DNA from: an uncultured Bacteroides sp. | Lineage (GTDB): Bacteria; Bacteroidota; Bacteroidia; Bacteroidales; Bacteroidaceae | Direction of reading: 5' to 3' | Length of the DNA stretch: 7,155 bases | NCBI GenBank assembly: GCA_900557355.1 | Contig: USSR01000359.1 | Span: forward strand, 1 to 7,155 | Part shown: positions 1 to 6,629 of the stretch, one piece after another | How the letters are laid out: the number at the start of each line of letters is the position of its first letter | How positions within the stretch are numbered: position 1 is the stretch's first letter | Made by a program: the position numbers and the translations under genes | The notes under the pieces: generated by a model | Database searches by the model: none | Seen by the model: the letters and a program-made list of their open reading frames with translations, nothing else | What the model was told of the DNA's origin: nothing

Positions 1-1209
1 TCCGCGCAGGAATTCATCTTTCACCTGGTCGGGACGGCAGAAAATATGTGCATCATCCTGTGTAAAGCTACGTACACGTGTCAATCCGTGCAATTCACCA
101 CTTTGCTCATAACGGCAAACCGTACCGAATTCAGCCAAGCGCAAAGGCAGATCCTTATATGAACGCGGAGAATTTTTATAAATCATACAGTGGTGAGGAC
201 AGTTCATCGGTTTCAGGAAGTACTCCTCTCCTTCTTCGGGTGTATGAATAGGCTGGAATGAATCCTTACCATATTTAGCATAGTGACCGGAAGTTATATA
301 CAGCAGCTTGTTACCAATCGGCGGAGTAATAACCTCCTGATAATCGTAACGTGCCTGAATACGGCGCAGGAATTCTTGCAAACGCAGACGCAATGCAGTA
401 CCTTTCGGCAACCACATAGGCAAACCTTTACCTACCGTATCAGAGAACATGAACAAATCCATTTCCCTACCGATCTTGCGATGGTCACGTTTCTTGGCTT
501 CTTCCAGAACAACCAGATATTCATCCAGCATCTTTTTCTTTGGGAAAGTGATACCGTAAATACGCGTCATCATCTTGCGGTCTTCATGTCCACGCCAGTA
601 AGCACCGGCTACCGACATCAATTTGATAGCCTTAATCGGCGCAGTAGTCATCAAGTGCGGGCCACGGCACAAATCCGTAAAAGCACCTTGCGTATAAGTA
701 GTAATGTGACCATCCTCCAATTCAGAGATCAATTCACATTTATAAGTTTCTCCACGATCACCGAATTTTGTCAATGCATCCGCTTTTGAAATACTTTCTC
801 TCACAACAGCTTCTTTCTTTGCTACCAGTTCTGCCATTTTAGCCTCAATAGCCGGAAGGTCAGATTCTTTAATAGTGGCCTCACCCGGATCCACATCATA
901 GTAGAAACCGTTTTCAATGGCAGGACCAATACCGAACTGAATGCCCGGATATAATTCCTGTAAGGCTTCCGCCAGCAAGTGAGCACTGGTATGCCAGAAT
1001 GCATGCTTACCTTGCTCGTCTTCCCATTTATAGAGAACAAACTCAGCATCCTCGTTGATAGGACGCCCCAAATCATAAATCTCACCGTTCACGCCACATG
1101 CCAGCACTTCCTGTGCCAGGCGAGAGCTGATACTTTCTGCAATTTGCAGTCCCGTTACTCCATCATTATATTCGCGTACGGAGCCGTCTGGAAATGTAAT
1201 CTTTATCAT
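1..1209 (-). CDS. thrS: Threonyl-tRNA synthetase, N-terminal 403 codons (cut by window edge)
   Basis: Cytoplasmic class II aminoacyl-tRNA synthetase that charges tRNA-Thr and hydrolyses mischarged Ser-tRNA-Thr. It reads from ATG at 1207-1209 ([10 protein letters not shown]) with no stop to position 1. An N-terminal TGS domain covers roughly residues 1-62. The editing domain follows, with the HxxxH pair H73/H77 (FWHTSAHLL) and C181/H185 (LCRGPHL), the usual editing-site quartet. The catalytic core starts near residue 245: C337 in MNCPHH and H388 in DDAHIFC match two of the three ligands of the active-site zinc, and R366 (CRYEQSGE) is the motif 2 arginine. The third zinc ligand, motif 3 and the anticodon-binding domain lie beyond the edge; family proteins are about 640 residues, so roughly a third is missing. 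The start fits family length, with the editing histidines numbered as in E. coli. No Shine-Dalgarno is seen, and the gene begins 78 bp after the TPR gene stop. Identity is essentially certain. Confidence 0.98.
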   Translation of the reverse strand, partial: MIKITFPDGSVREYNDGVTGLQIAESISSRLAQEVLACGVNGEIYDLGRPINEDAEFVLYKWEDEQGKHAFWHTSAHLLAEALQELYPGIQFGIGPAIENGFYYDVDPGEATIKESDLPAIEAKMAELVAKKEAVVRESISKADALTKFGDRGETYKCELISELEDGHITTYTQGAFTDLCRGPHLMTTAPIKAIKLMSVAGAYWRGHEDRKMMTRIYGITFPKKKMLDEYLVVLEEAKKRDHRKIGREMDLFMFSDTVGKGLPMWLPKGTALRLRLQEFLRRIQARYDYQEVITPPIGNKLLYITSGHYAKYGKDSFQPIHTPEEGEEYFLKPMNCPHHCMIYKNSPRSYKDLPLRLAEFGTVCRYEQSGELHGLTRVRSFTQDDAHIFCRPDQVKDEFLRG

Positions 1210-1239
1210 AATGTTGTGTATATTTCAATTTTCAGAACG

Positions 1240-1247
1240 CAAAAATA
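1240..1247 (-). promoter_or_regulatory. Candidate Bacteroidetes -7 promoter box upstream of thrS
   Basis: On the minus strand this reads TATTTTTG, an exact match to the Bacteroidetes -7 consensus TAnnTTTG, 30 nt upstream of the thrS ATG in the 78-bp gap after the TPR gene. The only TTTG upstream in the gap (1278-1281) is 30 nt away, too far for the usual -33 spacing of about 20 nt, and the region is A/T-rich, so a chance match is possible. If real, thrS would have its own transcript with a leader of about 25 nt. Confidence 0.35.
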
Positions 1248-1287
1248 GCTAATTCTTTTTGATATTTTATTTTTTAGCAAAAAAATG

Positions 1288-3324
1288 TTATTCACGAGTA
1301 TTGGTAAACCGCTTAATAATATTGTAAGCAGAAACAATACCCAATTCTCCTGCTTTACTCAGGTCTGTAATACCCTGCTTGTTATTGCCCAGGAAGATAT
1401 GAGTCAGCCCACGGTTGAAATAAGCTTCGGCAAAGTCTTTATTCAGTTCGATTGCCTTGTCATAATCTACCAATGCTCCACGGTAATCTTTCAACAGAGA
1501 CAGCACATTGGCACGATTATAATACCCATAAACAAAATCAGGTGCCAATTGGATGACATGATCCAAATCTTTTCTCACAATATCATAATCCAAGGCAGTT
1601 ACTTCCGCTTGATTCTTACTATCAACAGCAGCTCCGGGAACACCTTCGGTCAGACCGGCTTCCGCCTTCTTATATTCCAATTGCTTATAACGCACCAACG
1701 AACGCATGAAGTAAGCCGGGAAGAATTTATCATCCAGCAAAATAGACTGCGTAAAGTCATCTATAGAACTGGCGAAGTCCTGAACCAGATAGAAATCAAG
1801 TCCGCGCAGGAAACGTTTCTTGGCATCCCTATCATTGGATACGATATCCGAAGTATGGGTATCGATCAGAGCAAAATGGAATTTCACCTGTTCTTCCGTC
1901 AACGGAGCTTCCATATTAGTAATACGCAATGGTTTCGGGAACAGTTTCTCATGATTCAACTCCTCAATATATTTATGGAAATGAACAATGCGCTTCACTT
2001 CACTCGATTTCTCATAATATGTCAATGCATACATCGGTTCCATCTTAACGGCTACGTTCCGGTCTTGAACACGACCGCGGTAGTCGCTCTTATATTTCTG
2101 GTCTTCTTCCGAGTCATCAGCAATCACGATTTTCCGGTAATTCTCCATATTCTTATCGGATTTCTTACGCGTCTTGCTCGTATCCTCGTTATCCTGATTA
2201 TTGTCTGCAACGTCCTTATCACTTGTCGTAACCCCGTTACGTTTGTCTATCTGCATCTTCATGATTTTGAATTCATCCTCTTCGGCACCCTTACGGTCAC
2301 CGATCTTCTTACGGGCTTCGGCACGCTGATAGTATCCGGCCATAAAATTAGGATATTCGCCAATCACCTTCGAATAGTCACTGATAGCACCACGATAATC
2401 ACCCGTCTGTGCACGCAGCAAGCCACGGTTGAAAGTTGCCATCATATTATCCGGTTCCACCTTCAGGACAAAATCAAAGTCTTCAAGTGCCCGGTTATCG
2501 TCACCTACCTGTGCACGAAGCAAACCACGGTTATAATGCCCCAGGAAGTTATTGGGATCGATGTCCAATGCCAAGTCATAATCACTCATGGCACCTCTCA
2601 GATTATTCTGATGGAAACGCGCCAATGCACGATTGATATAATTACCAGCATTCTTCGCACTCAGATGAATGGCCTGATCCAAGTCACTTTCGGCATCTGT
2701 ATACTTGCCCTGTTGCAAACGGACAATAGCACGTGCGCTCCATCCATCGGGATCATAACGGTCCATATCGATTGCCGTTTCAAAGTCATTCAGAGCCTGT
2801 ATTGTATCCTTTTGCTTCAACGATACTTCGCCACGCATCAGATAAGCACGCGTGTACCTGGGAGCTATCTTCAGTAGTTTCCCCAAATCCTCTTTGGCCG
2901 CATCATAATCCTCTTTCTGCATATGGCAAAGAGAAAGATTATGCCACAGAACAAGATTCTCCGGATCATATTTCAGAGCTGTCTGATAATCTTCAATAGC
3001 ACCGTTATAATTATTCTGCCGGATACGGGCCAATCCACGTATCTGATAGGCACCTACTACAAAAGGATTACGATCGATAGCCGCATCGCAATCCGCTTCC
3101 GCACCTTGGAAATCATCCAAATTGATTTTTGCCAAACCGCGAAAGAAGTAAGGCTCATATAAATAAGGCTTAGCGTTAATTACCTGGTTAAAATACTGGA
3201 TAGAAAGCACATAGTCTTCAAAATACAACGCGTTGCGTGCGATTGTCATCACTCGCTCCGTATTGATCTGCGCACACAGCAACGTAGGAAGCAACAGGAA
3301 AGCCGTCAGTATCTTTTTTATCAT
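1288..3324 (-). CDS. Secreted tetratricopeptide-repeat (TPR) protein, 678 aa
   Basis: Probable periplasmic or envelope-attached protein-interaction scaffold; the partner is unknown. Residues 1-18 form a Sec signal peptide (MIKKILTAFLLLPTLLCA, then Q19). About ten TPRs span residues 22-356. The helix-A Arg/Gly-Ala positions recur at exactly 34-residue steps: R62, R96, (L130), R164, R198, R232, R266, R300, R334. A charged, low-complexity linker follows at about 357-425, rich in Asp, Asn, Lys and Ser. Residues 426-499 form a segment I cannot assign. A second TPR block covers about 500-664, with clear repeats at 500-533, 597-630 and 631-664, and a Pro/Gly-containing insertion at 561-580. No catalytic domain or transmembrane helix is visible beyond the signal peptide. 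The start is ATG at 3322-3324, placed directly ahead of the signal peptide. It lies between def and thrS, an order I recall from Bacteroides, but that neighbourhood does not reveal its role. A long plus-strand frame overlaps it and is a shadow. Confidence 0.93.
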   Translation of the reverse strand: MIKKILTAFLLLPTLLCAQINTERVMTIARNALYFEDYVLSIQYFNQVINAKPYLYEPYFFRGLAKINLDDFQGAEADCDAAIDRNPFVVGAYQIRGLARIRQNNYNGAIEDYQTALKYDPENLVLWHNLSLCHMQKEDYDAAKEDLGKLLKIAPRYTRAYLMRGEVSLKQKDTIQALNDFETAIDMDRYDPDGWSARAIVRLQQGKYTDAESDLDQAIHLSAKNAGNYINRALARFHQNNLRGAMSDYDLALDIDPNNFLGHYNRGLLRAQVGDDNRALEDFDFVLKVEPDNMMATFNRGLLRAQTGDYRGAISDYSKVIGEYPNFMAGYYQRAEARKKIGDRKGAEEDEFKIMKMQIDKRNGVTTSDKDVADNNQDNEDTSKTRKKSDKNMENYRKIVIADDSEEDQKYKSDYRGRVQDRNVAVKMEPMYALTYYEKSSEVKRIVHFHKYIEELNHEKLFPKPLRITNMEAPLTEEQVKFHFALIDTHTSDIVSNDRDAKKRFLRGLDFYLVQDFASSIDDFTQSILLDDKFFPAYFMRSLVRYKQLEYKKAEAGLTEGVPGAAVDSKNQAEVTALDYDIVRKDLDHVIQLAPDFVYGYYNRANVLSLLKDYRGALVDYDKAIELNKDFAEAYFNRGLTHIFLGNNKQGITDLSKAGELGIVSAYNIIKRFTNTRE
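2407..2532 (-). repeat. Duplicated TPR helix: 24-bp DNA repeat spaced 102 bp apart
   Basis: Two 24-bp segments, 2407-2430 and 2509-2532, match at 22 of 24 bases (both begin ctgtgcacg and end ccacggtt). They are exactly 102 bp (34 codons) apart and encode the same peptide core, NRGLLRAQ, at residues 265-272 and 299-306 of the TPR protein. This is in-frame similarity between adjacent TPR units 7-9, from recent duplication or strong constraint on the helix. It is not a mobile or CRISPR repeat. Confidence 0.7.
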
Positions 3325-3352
3325 CTTGTCTTATAAATGCTTGTAAACGAAA

Positions 3353-3360
3353 CAAATTTA
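3353..3360 (-). promoter_or_regulatory. Candidate Bacteroidetes -7 promoter box upstream of the TPR gene
   Basis: On the minus strand this reads TAAATTTG, an exact match to TAnnTTTG, 28 nt before the TPR gene ATG and inside the 116-bp gap after def. No TTTG is found about 20 nt further upstream, so the -33 half is missing or degenerate. The gap length and box position make a separate TPR transcript plausible. No terminator-like hairpin with a T-run is visible after def in this gap, so read-through from def is also possible. Confidence 0.45.
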
Positions 3361-3440
3361 ATGCTTTTCATTTACTTGGCGGGATTAACGGAAGACTTTT
3401 TATATTTTTTGAGCCTTTTATACCTTATTATAAGATTAGC

Positions 3441-3995
3441 TTATTTCACAGTCCTGACTTTATACGTACAATGAGCCTTTCCTTTCAGCATCGCATTCAG
3501 TTTCCCCTTAATCATTTGCTTGCGCAAGGGAGACAAATGATCAATGAACATCTTTCCTTCCAAATGGTCAAATTCATGTTGCATCACACGCGCCAGGTAG
3601 CCCTCGACAATTTCATCATGCTCCACCATATCCTCATCCATATACGTTACATGGATTTTATTACCACGTTTCACTGCTTCATGAATGCCCGGAAGGCTCA
3701 GGCATCCTTCTTCCATAGAAACCTCTTCACCAGATACCTCCAGGATATGGGGGTTGATATATGCTTTCCGGAAACCTTTATACTCAGGATAGTCTTCTGA
3801 TAATACATCCAGATCAATTACTACAACGCGAACGGGCAATCCTACTTGCGGCGCCGCAAGTCCTACCCCTTCGGCATTATCCATCGTTTCAAACATATTT
3901 GCAATCAACTCTCTCAAATCTGGATAGTCGGGAGCAACATCTTCCGCCACTTTCCTCAGTACGGGCTGACCGTATACATAAATGGGTAAAATCAT
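3441..3995 (-). CDS. def: Peptide deformylase, 184 aa
   Basis: Cytoplasmic metalloenzyme that removes the N-formyl group from the initiator methionine of nascent proteins. All three family motifs are intact. Motif 1 is GVGLAAPQ at residues 43-50 (Q50 in the active site), motif 2 is EGCLS at 96-100 (metal ligand C98), and motif 3 is QHEFDH at 139-144 (metal ligands H140 and H144, catalytic E141). The length is normal for a bacterial deformylase. The ATG at 3993-3995 puts the conserved N-terminus ([17 protein letters not shown]) at the usual position; the leader is purine-rich (AGAGAAAGA) directly before the start, but without a clean Shine-Dalgarno. It follows ruvX by 55 bp and precedes the TPR gene by 116 bp. 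No fmt gene is visible nearby, unlike the def-fmt pairing of many other bacteria. Active enzyme is expected. Confidence 0.97.
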   Translation of the reverse strand: MILPIYVYGQPVLRKVAEDVAPDYPDLRELIANMFETMDNAEGVGLAAPQVGLPVRVVVIDLDVLSEDYPEYKGFRKAYINPHILEVSGEEVSMEEGCLSLPGIHEAVKRGNKIHVTYMDEDMVEHDEIVEGYLARVMQHEFDHLEGKMFIDHLSPLRKQMIKGKLNAMLKGKAHCTYKVRTVK

Positions 3996-4032
3996 TCTTT
4001 CTCTAAGTTACAAATTACTAAATCAATATATA

Positions 4033-4049
4033 TAAGTATATATACCTTA
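4033..4049. repeat. A/T-rich near-palindrome between ruvX and def
   Basis: The 10-bp segment at 4036-4045, GTATATATAC, is a perfect palindrome. It is flanked by TAA on the left (4033-4035) and, after one extra C, TTA on the right (4047-4049). It lies in the 55-bp ruvX-def gap, about 40 nt upstream of the def ATG. It has no GC-rich stem and no T-run, so it does not look like an intrinsic terminator. It could be an operator-like site or simply A/T-rich spacer. Confidence 0.3.
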
Positions 4050-4050
4050 A

Positions 4051-4473
4051 TTATAATATAAAACGTTTATTTTCCAAATAGCTTTGCAGAATAATAGTCG
4101 CACTGATCTCGTCCACCAAAGCTTTATTCTGGCGGTCTTTCTTCTTCAGCCCGGCTTCCCGCATAGTGCGATGTGCCAAAACGGATGTAAAGCGCTCGTC
4201 AACATACTCAACAGGCATTTCCGGTAACTTTTTCTTCAACAAACGAACGAAAGGTTCTATACGTTTCATATTTTCCGAAGCCTCATTATTCATTTGTTTA
4301 GGCAAGCCTACAAGAATACGTTCCACCGGTTCTTTTCCTACATAATCAAGGATGAATGCCAGCAACTCATGCGTAGGCACAGTGGTCAGCCCGTTAGCAA
4401 TCATTTGCAATGTATCGCTGACAGCTATTCCCGTACGCTTTCTACCGTAATCAATAGCTAATATTCTACTCAT
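4051..4473 (-). CDS. ruvX: YqgF/RuvX family RNase H-fold protein (putative pre-16S rRNA nuclease / Holliday junction resolvase), 140 aa
   Basis: Small cytoplasmic RNase H-fold nuclease. The E. coli homologue YqgF is implicated in 16S rRNA 5'-end maturation, and other family members cleave Holliday-junction-like or R-loop substrates. The visible family motifs are the N-terminal LAIDYGRKRTGIAVSD (residues 5-20, acidic D8), ILVGLP (53-58), VDERFTS (91-97, E93) and the C-terminal KALVDEISATIIL (117-129, D121). D8, E93 and D121 are the likely metal-binding acidic residues. The length (about 140 aa) is typical. The start is ATG at 4471-4473, directly ahead of the conserved beta-strand. It is first in the ruvX-def-TPR-thrS run, preceded by a terminator and a candidate promoter box, so a new transcription unit probably begins here. 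The biochemical substrate in this organism cannot be told from sequence. Confidence 0.95.
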   Translation of the reverse strand: MSRILAIDYGRKRTGIAVSDTLQMIANGLTTVPTHELLAFILDYVGKEPVERILVGLPKQMNNEASENMKRIEPFVRLLKKKLPEMPVEYVDERFTSVLAHRTMREAGLKKKDRQNKALVDEISATIILQSYLENKRFIL

Positions 4474-4482
4474 AATGGGCTA

Positions 4483-4490
4483 CAAAATTA
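4483..4490 (-). promoter_or_regulatory. Candidate Bacteroidetes -7 promoter box for ruvX (and possibly def)
   Basis: On the minus strand this reads TAATTTTG, matching TAnnTTTG exactly, 9 nt before the ruvX ATG. Transcription starting a few bases downstream would give an almost leaderless mRNA. A clear TTTG is absent at the expected -33 position. It lies just after the terminator of the preceding gene, where a promoter is needed, which raises its plausibility. Confidence 0.4.
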
Positions 4491-4536
4491 CGATTAAAAT
4501 TTGAAATCCACCGTTAATCTTGCATATATAATACAG

Positions 4537-4571
4537 AAAAAGGGAGGCTTGATAACATCAAACATCCCTTT
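4537..4571 (-). terminator. Rho-independent terminator after the YjbH-family gene
   Basis: Read on the minus strand, AAAGGGA (4565-4571) pairs perfectly with TCCCTTT (4539-4545). An inner stem TTGAT/ATCAA closes a 3-nt GTT loop, with one G-C pair, one wobble and one mismatch between the two stems. The descending arm runs into a T-tract (TTTTT, 4537-4541). It begins 21 nt after the stop codon of the YjbH-family gene and should separate it from ruvX. Confidence 0.85.
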
Positions 4572-4592
4572 CATACTTTTTTTATACTCCGT

Positions 4593-5339
4593 TCACTTCA
4601 GATGAATATTAACGGTCACTCCGCCACTGAAGTATCGCATCTTCTGCATTTCCACCTGAAAGTGCAGGCAATTGAACAATTGATAAGTGGCGCCAAAAGC
4701 AAAATCTTTGGAATCGTACTCCGCAATCAACCGCAATTGGGGATGAAAAGAGGGATTGTAGGTGATACCCGCCGCCACTCCGTTCAACTTATAATCCTTA
4801 CGTTTGTTGTAAAGGTAAGAAAGATGCACTCCTATTTCTTCCTTTCCCAAAGGAATATGTTTAGTAGCTGCAACGTAGAAACGGCTGTAATAGCCATTGC
4901 CTTCCGTGGGAGCCATTTCGCTGTTTGTCGAAGTAAAAGGATCAGAAGTACCCACCACCACAGCAGGCATGTATTTCCAAAGCCATCCCTCCTTTAAAAC
5001 CCTCAGCCGAAGCGAGAAATATCTGTCTTGATTGGTGAATCCGCTATAACCATAAGGCCCTAATCCCAATGCTTCCGCTTTGAAAAGCGTACATGTATAT
5101 GCCACTTCCATCCAGGGAAATATCGTTACATTAAGAAAGTAATTGTACGTATGATAATACCAGGTGGGGGGAGTTAATTCTTTGTTCAAGAAATTACCGC
5201 CGATCATAAGCGTCTTGTCACGCTGCATTTCAGCAGAAGGTGCGTGCAACAATCCCGTCGTGCCATACGTAAGTTGGGCAGAAACAGAAAAGGACATACA
5301 ACAAAGCAGAGCAACAAAGCACAACTTAAACTTCACCAT
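4593..5339 (-). CDS. Short YjbH-family predicted outer-membrane beta-barrel protein, 248 aa
   Basis: Likely envelope protein related to YjbH, the outer-membrane component of the exopolysaccharide-linked yjbEFGH operon of enterobacteria; the function here is unproven. A signal peptide covers residues 1-21 (MVKFKLCFVALLCC... ending SVSA, then Q22). The mature start TYGTTGLLHAPSAEMQ (25-39) resembles the YjbH family N-terminus. The rest alternates aromatic/hydrophobic and polar residues in short strands with Gly/Asn turns (for example GNGYYSRFYVAATKHIPLG, 147-165), consistent with a beta barrel. At 248 residues it is far shorter than E. coli YjbH (about 700), so it would correspond to a single barrel unit. 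I chose ATG at 5337-5339 over an in-frame TTG at 5352-5354, because it gives a standard Lys-containing n-region and ATG is preferred. It sits between two intrinsic terminators, and no yjbE/F/G-like gene is visible. The family call is by recognition, not alignment. Confidence 0.78.
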   Translation of the reverse strand: MVKFKLCFVALLCCMSFSVSAQLTYGTTGLLHAPSAEMQRDKTLMIGGNFLNKELTPPTWYYHTYNYFLNVTIFPWMEVAYTCTLFKAEALGLGPYGYSGFTNQDRYFSLRLRVLKEGWLWKYMPAVVVGTSDPFTSTNSEMAPTEGNGYYSRFYVAATKHIPLGKEEIGVHLSYLYNKRKDYKLNGVAAGITYNPSFHPQLRLIAEYDSKDFAFGATYQLFNCLHFQVEMQKMRYFSGGVTVNIHLK

Positions 5340-5363
5340 TGCAGATAAATTCAATCAGAGATT

Positions 5364-5398
5364 AAAAAGAAGGCGTCTGGAAAATCAGGCGCCTTCTT
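5364..5398 (-). terminator. Rho-independent terminator after the OmpA-family gene
   Basis: On the minus strand, AAGAAGGCG (5390-5398) pairs perfectly over 9 bp with CGCCTTCTT (5367-5375). An inner CTG/CAG stem follows across one mismatch, with a 6-nt loop. The second arm continues into TTTTT (5364-5368). It starts 25 nt after the OmpA-family stop codon and ends 24 nt before the ATG of the next gene, so it may act as a full terminator or as a partial one that reduces expression of the YjbH-family gene. Confidence 0.88.
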
Positions 5399-5423
5399 CA
5401 GAATCTCGTTTTAACAAAGTATA

Positions 5424-6581
5424 TTATTCAAGGATCACTACGCGGTTCAAATAGTTCTTACTGAACATATTTTCAGTACCACCAAATCCGACGAATTCAA
5501 GTTGATCTTTGTCTACACCTTCGGCAATCAAAGCATCGTAAACAACCTGAGCACGTTTTTCAGAGAGTTTCTGGTTGTATGCTGCACTACCTGTAGCCTT
5601 ATCACAGTAACCTGCAACTTTGTATTTCTTATCAGGATTAGCCTTCAGAATCTTAGCAGCCAACTGAATATTAACCTTACCATAATCATCCAAACGGGCA
5701 CTACCGATTTTGAAGAAGATAGCACGAGGACCGGCTGTCTGGATCTCCTTGACAACTTCCTTAACTTCCGGCTTCATGTTAGCCAATGAATTCTTGCAAT
5801 TAGCCAAATCAGCCTGAGCTTGAGCCAACTCGCTTCTGTAGCGGTTGATTTCAGCATTGATAGCATCTTCGTCAATATCAGAAACCTTCACAAACTTCTT
5901 ACCACCAAATGTATAAGTCAAACCTACATTTACGCGGGCAGTAGCTTCAGCCTTACGACAGTCGCTTGCATCGCCAAAGATAGATGGAGTTACACCAAAA
6001 CGGCCTTCCACGTTCAAAGCCAGTTTTTTGTTCAGGTTGAAGCCCAAACCCAAACCAGCAGTTGCGCCAAAGCGAGCCTTAATATCATCATTTTCAGCCA
6101 GCTGATAAGCATCACCTACCATACCGCCTGTAAATTCCGTACCTTTGGAAGCAAGGTTCATTGTAGGACCGGCAAACAAATAGAAATCTACCACACGATT
6201 GGGGTTATAACCACCGAACAGAGTTGTCAGGTTGAGCATAGCATCCAAGTTGATTTCACCAAACTTTTTACAATATTTGTGATACTCGCTGTTTGCACTC
6301 TTATCAAAGTAAGTATTATCCTGATCGTCAAGACTCTGCCACAAACCGCTCACTTCACCACGTACACCCCAAGTCGGAGTAATATATTTACCAATCTGGA
6401 GATTGAAGTTCATGGTCGGAGTATTCAAGCCGCCATTCAGAACAGACATGCCTCCAATACCAACACCCACAAAGATGTTGTCTGAAGCCTTCTTCGTATA
6501 ATAATTTTTCTTTTCTTGTGCATTAGCCAATACACAAGAACCAGCCAATAAGATGGACAAGGTTAAGAATTTAGCTTTCAT
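5424..6581 (-). CDS. OmpA-family outer-membrane protein with peptidoglycan-binding domain, 385 aa
   Basis: Structural porin-like protein expected to tie the outer membrane to peptidoglycan. The signal peptide is residues 1-21 (MKAKFLTLSILLAG... ANA, then Q22). Residues about 35-226 form a beta barrel of alternating strands with repeated Gly/aromatic girdles (IFVGVGIGGMSV, FGATAGLGLGFNL, RVNVGLTYTFGG). Residues about 235-280 are a helical, heptad-like coiled-coil linker. Residues about 286-385 are an OmpA/MotB domain: AIFFKIGSARL strand, GYCDKATG with D327, YNQKLSEKRAQVV with N336 and R343, and a final NRVVI strand. D327 and R343 are the residues expected to grip diaminopimelate of peptidoglycan. 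Four cysteines remain in the mature protein (C104, C208, C262, C326), C326 replacing the usual Thr/Ala beside the binding Asp. The start is ATG at 6579-6581 with an A-rich leader. The gene follows the upstream His-tail gene by 48 bp and ends at a strong terminator, suggesting a two-gene unit and high expression. Confidence 0.95.
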   Translation of the reverse strand: MKAKFLTLSILLAGSCVLANAQEKKNYYTKKASDNIFVGVGIGGMSVLNGGLNTPTMNFNLQIGKYITPTWGVRGEVSGLWQSLDDQDNTYFDKSANSEYHKYCKKFGEINLDAMLNLTTLFGGYNPNRVVDFYLFAGPTMNLASKGTEFTGGMVGDAYQLAENDDIKARFGATAGLGLGFNLNKKLALNVEGRFGVTPSIFGDASDCRKAEATARVNVGLTYTFGGKKFVKVSDIDEDAINAEINRYRSELAQAQADLANCKNSLANMKPEVKEVVKEIQTAGPRAIFFKIGSARLDDYGKVNIQLAAKILKANPDKKYKVAGYCDKATGSAAYNQKLSEKRAQVVYDALIAEGVDKDQLEFVGFGGTENMFSKNYLNRVVILE

Positions 6582-6605
6582 TTTTATATATTTTTTATTG
6601 TTCTT
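6582..6605 (-). promoter_or_regulatory. A-rich, Shine-Dalgarno-free translation leader of the OmpA-family gene
   Basis: The 24 nt before the OmpA-family ATG contain only A and T apart from one G and one C on the minus strand (AACAATAAAAAATATATAAAA directly abuts the ATG, written here as its last 21 nt less the first base: ACAATAAAAAATATATAAAA). No GGAGG-like element is present. Unstructured A-rich leaders are known to support strong translation in Bacteroidetes, whose ribosomes rarely use the anti-SD. High expression is an inference. Confidence 0.45.
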
Positions 6606-6629
6606 ATTTAAACGTACCTACACACTCTA

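Noticed and set aside
822..1085. 87-codon minus-strand frame and an overlapping 89-codon plus-strand frame (979-1248)
   Set aside because: Both lie within thrS, whose editing-domain motifs are read in a different frame across the whole stretch.
1285..2877. 530-codon open frame on the plus strand
   Set aside because: It is antisense to the TPR gene, whose regular 34-residue repeats prove the minus-strand frame is coding. The plus-strand translation has no recognisable domain and an unusual Ile/Thr/His/Cys-rich composition typical of shadow frames.
3325..3440. Terminator after def
   Set aside because: Only weak A/T inverted repeats (such as ATAAG/CTTAT near 3426-3445) are present, without a GC-rich stem or adjacent T-run.
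4011..4018. GTAATTTG on the minus strand before def as a -7 promoter box
   Set aside because: It differs from TAnnTTTG at both leading positions and has no -33 partner.
5340..5354. TTG start that would extend the YjbH-family protein by five residues (MNLSA)
   Set aside because: The ATG at 5337-5339 gives a standard signal peptide and a preferred start codon; the extension adds only a polar leader.
5820..6485. 221-codon open frame on the plus strand
   Set aside because: Antisense to the barrel region of the OmpA-family gene; no start context, no domain and shadow-like composition.
6534..6545. Possible lipobox (AGSC, Cys16) in the OmpA-family signal peptide
   Set aside because: The -3 residue is Ala and -1 is Ser, a poor lipobox, while a good signal peptidase I site (ANA then Gln22) follows and the protein has an integral barrel.
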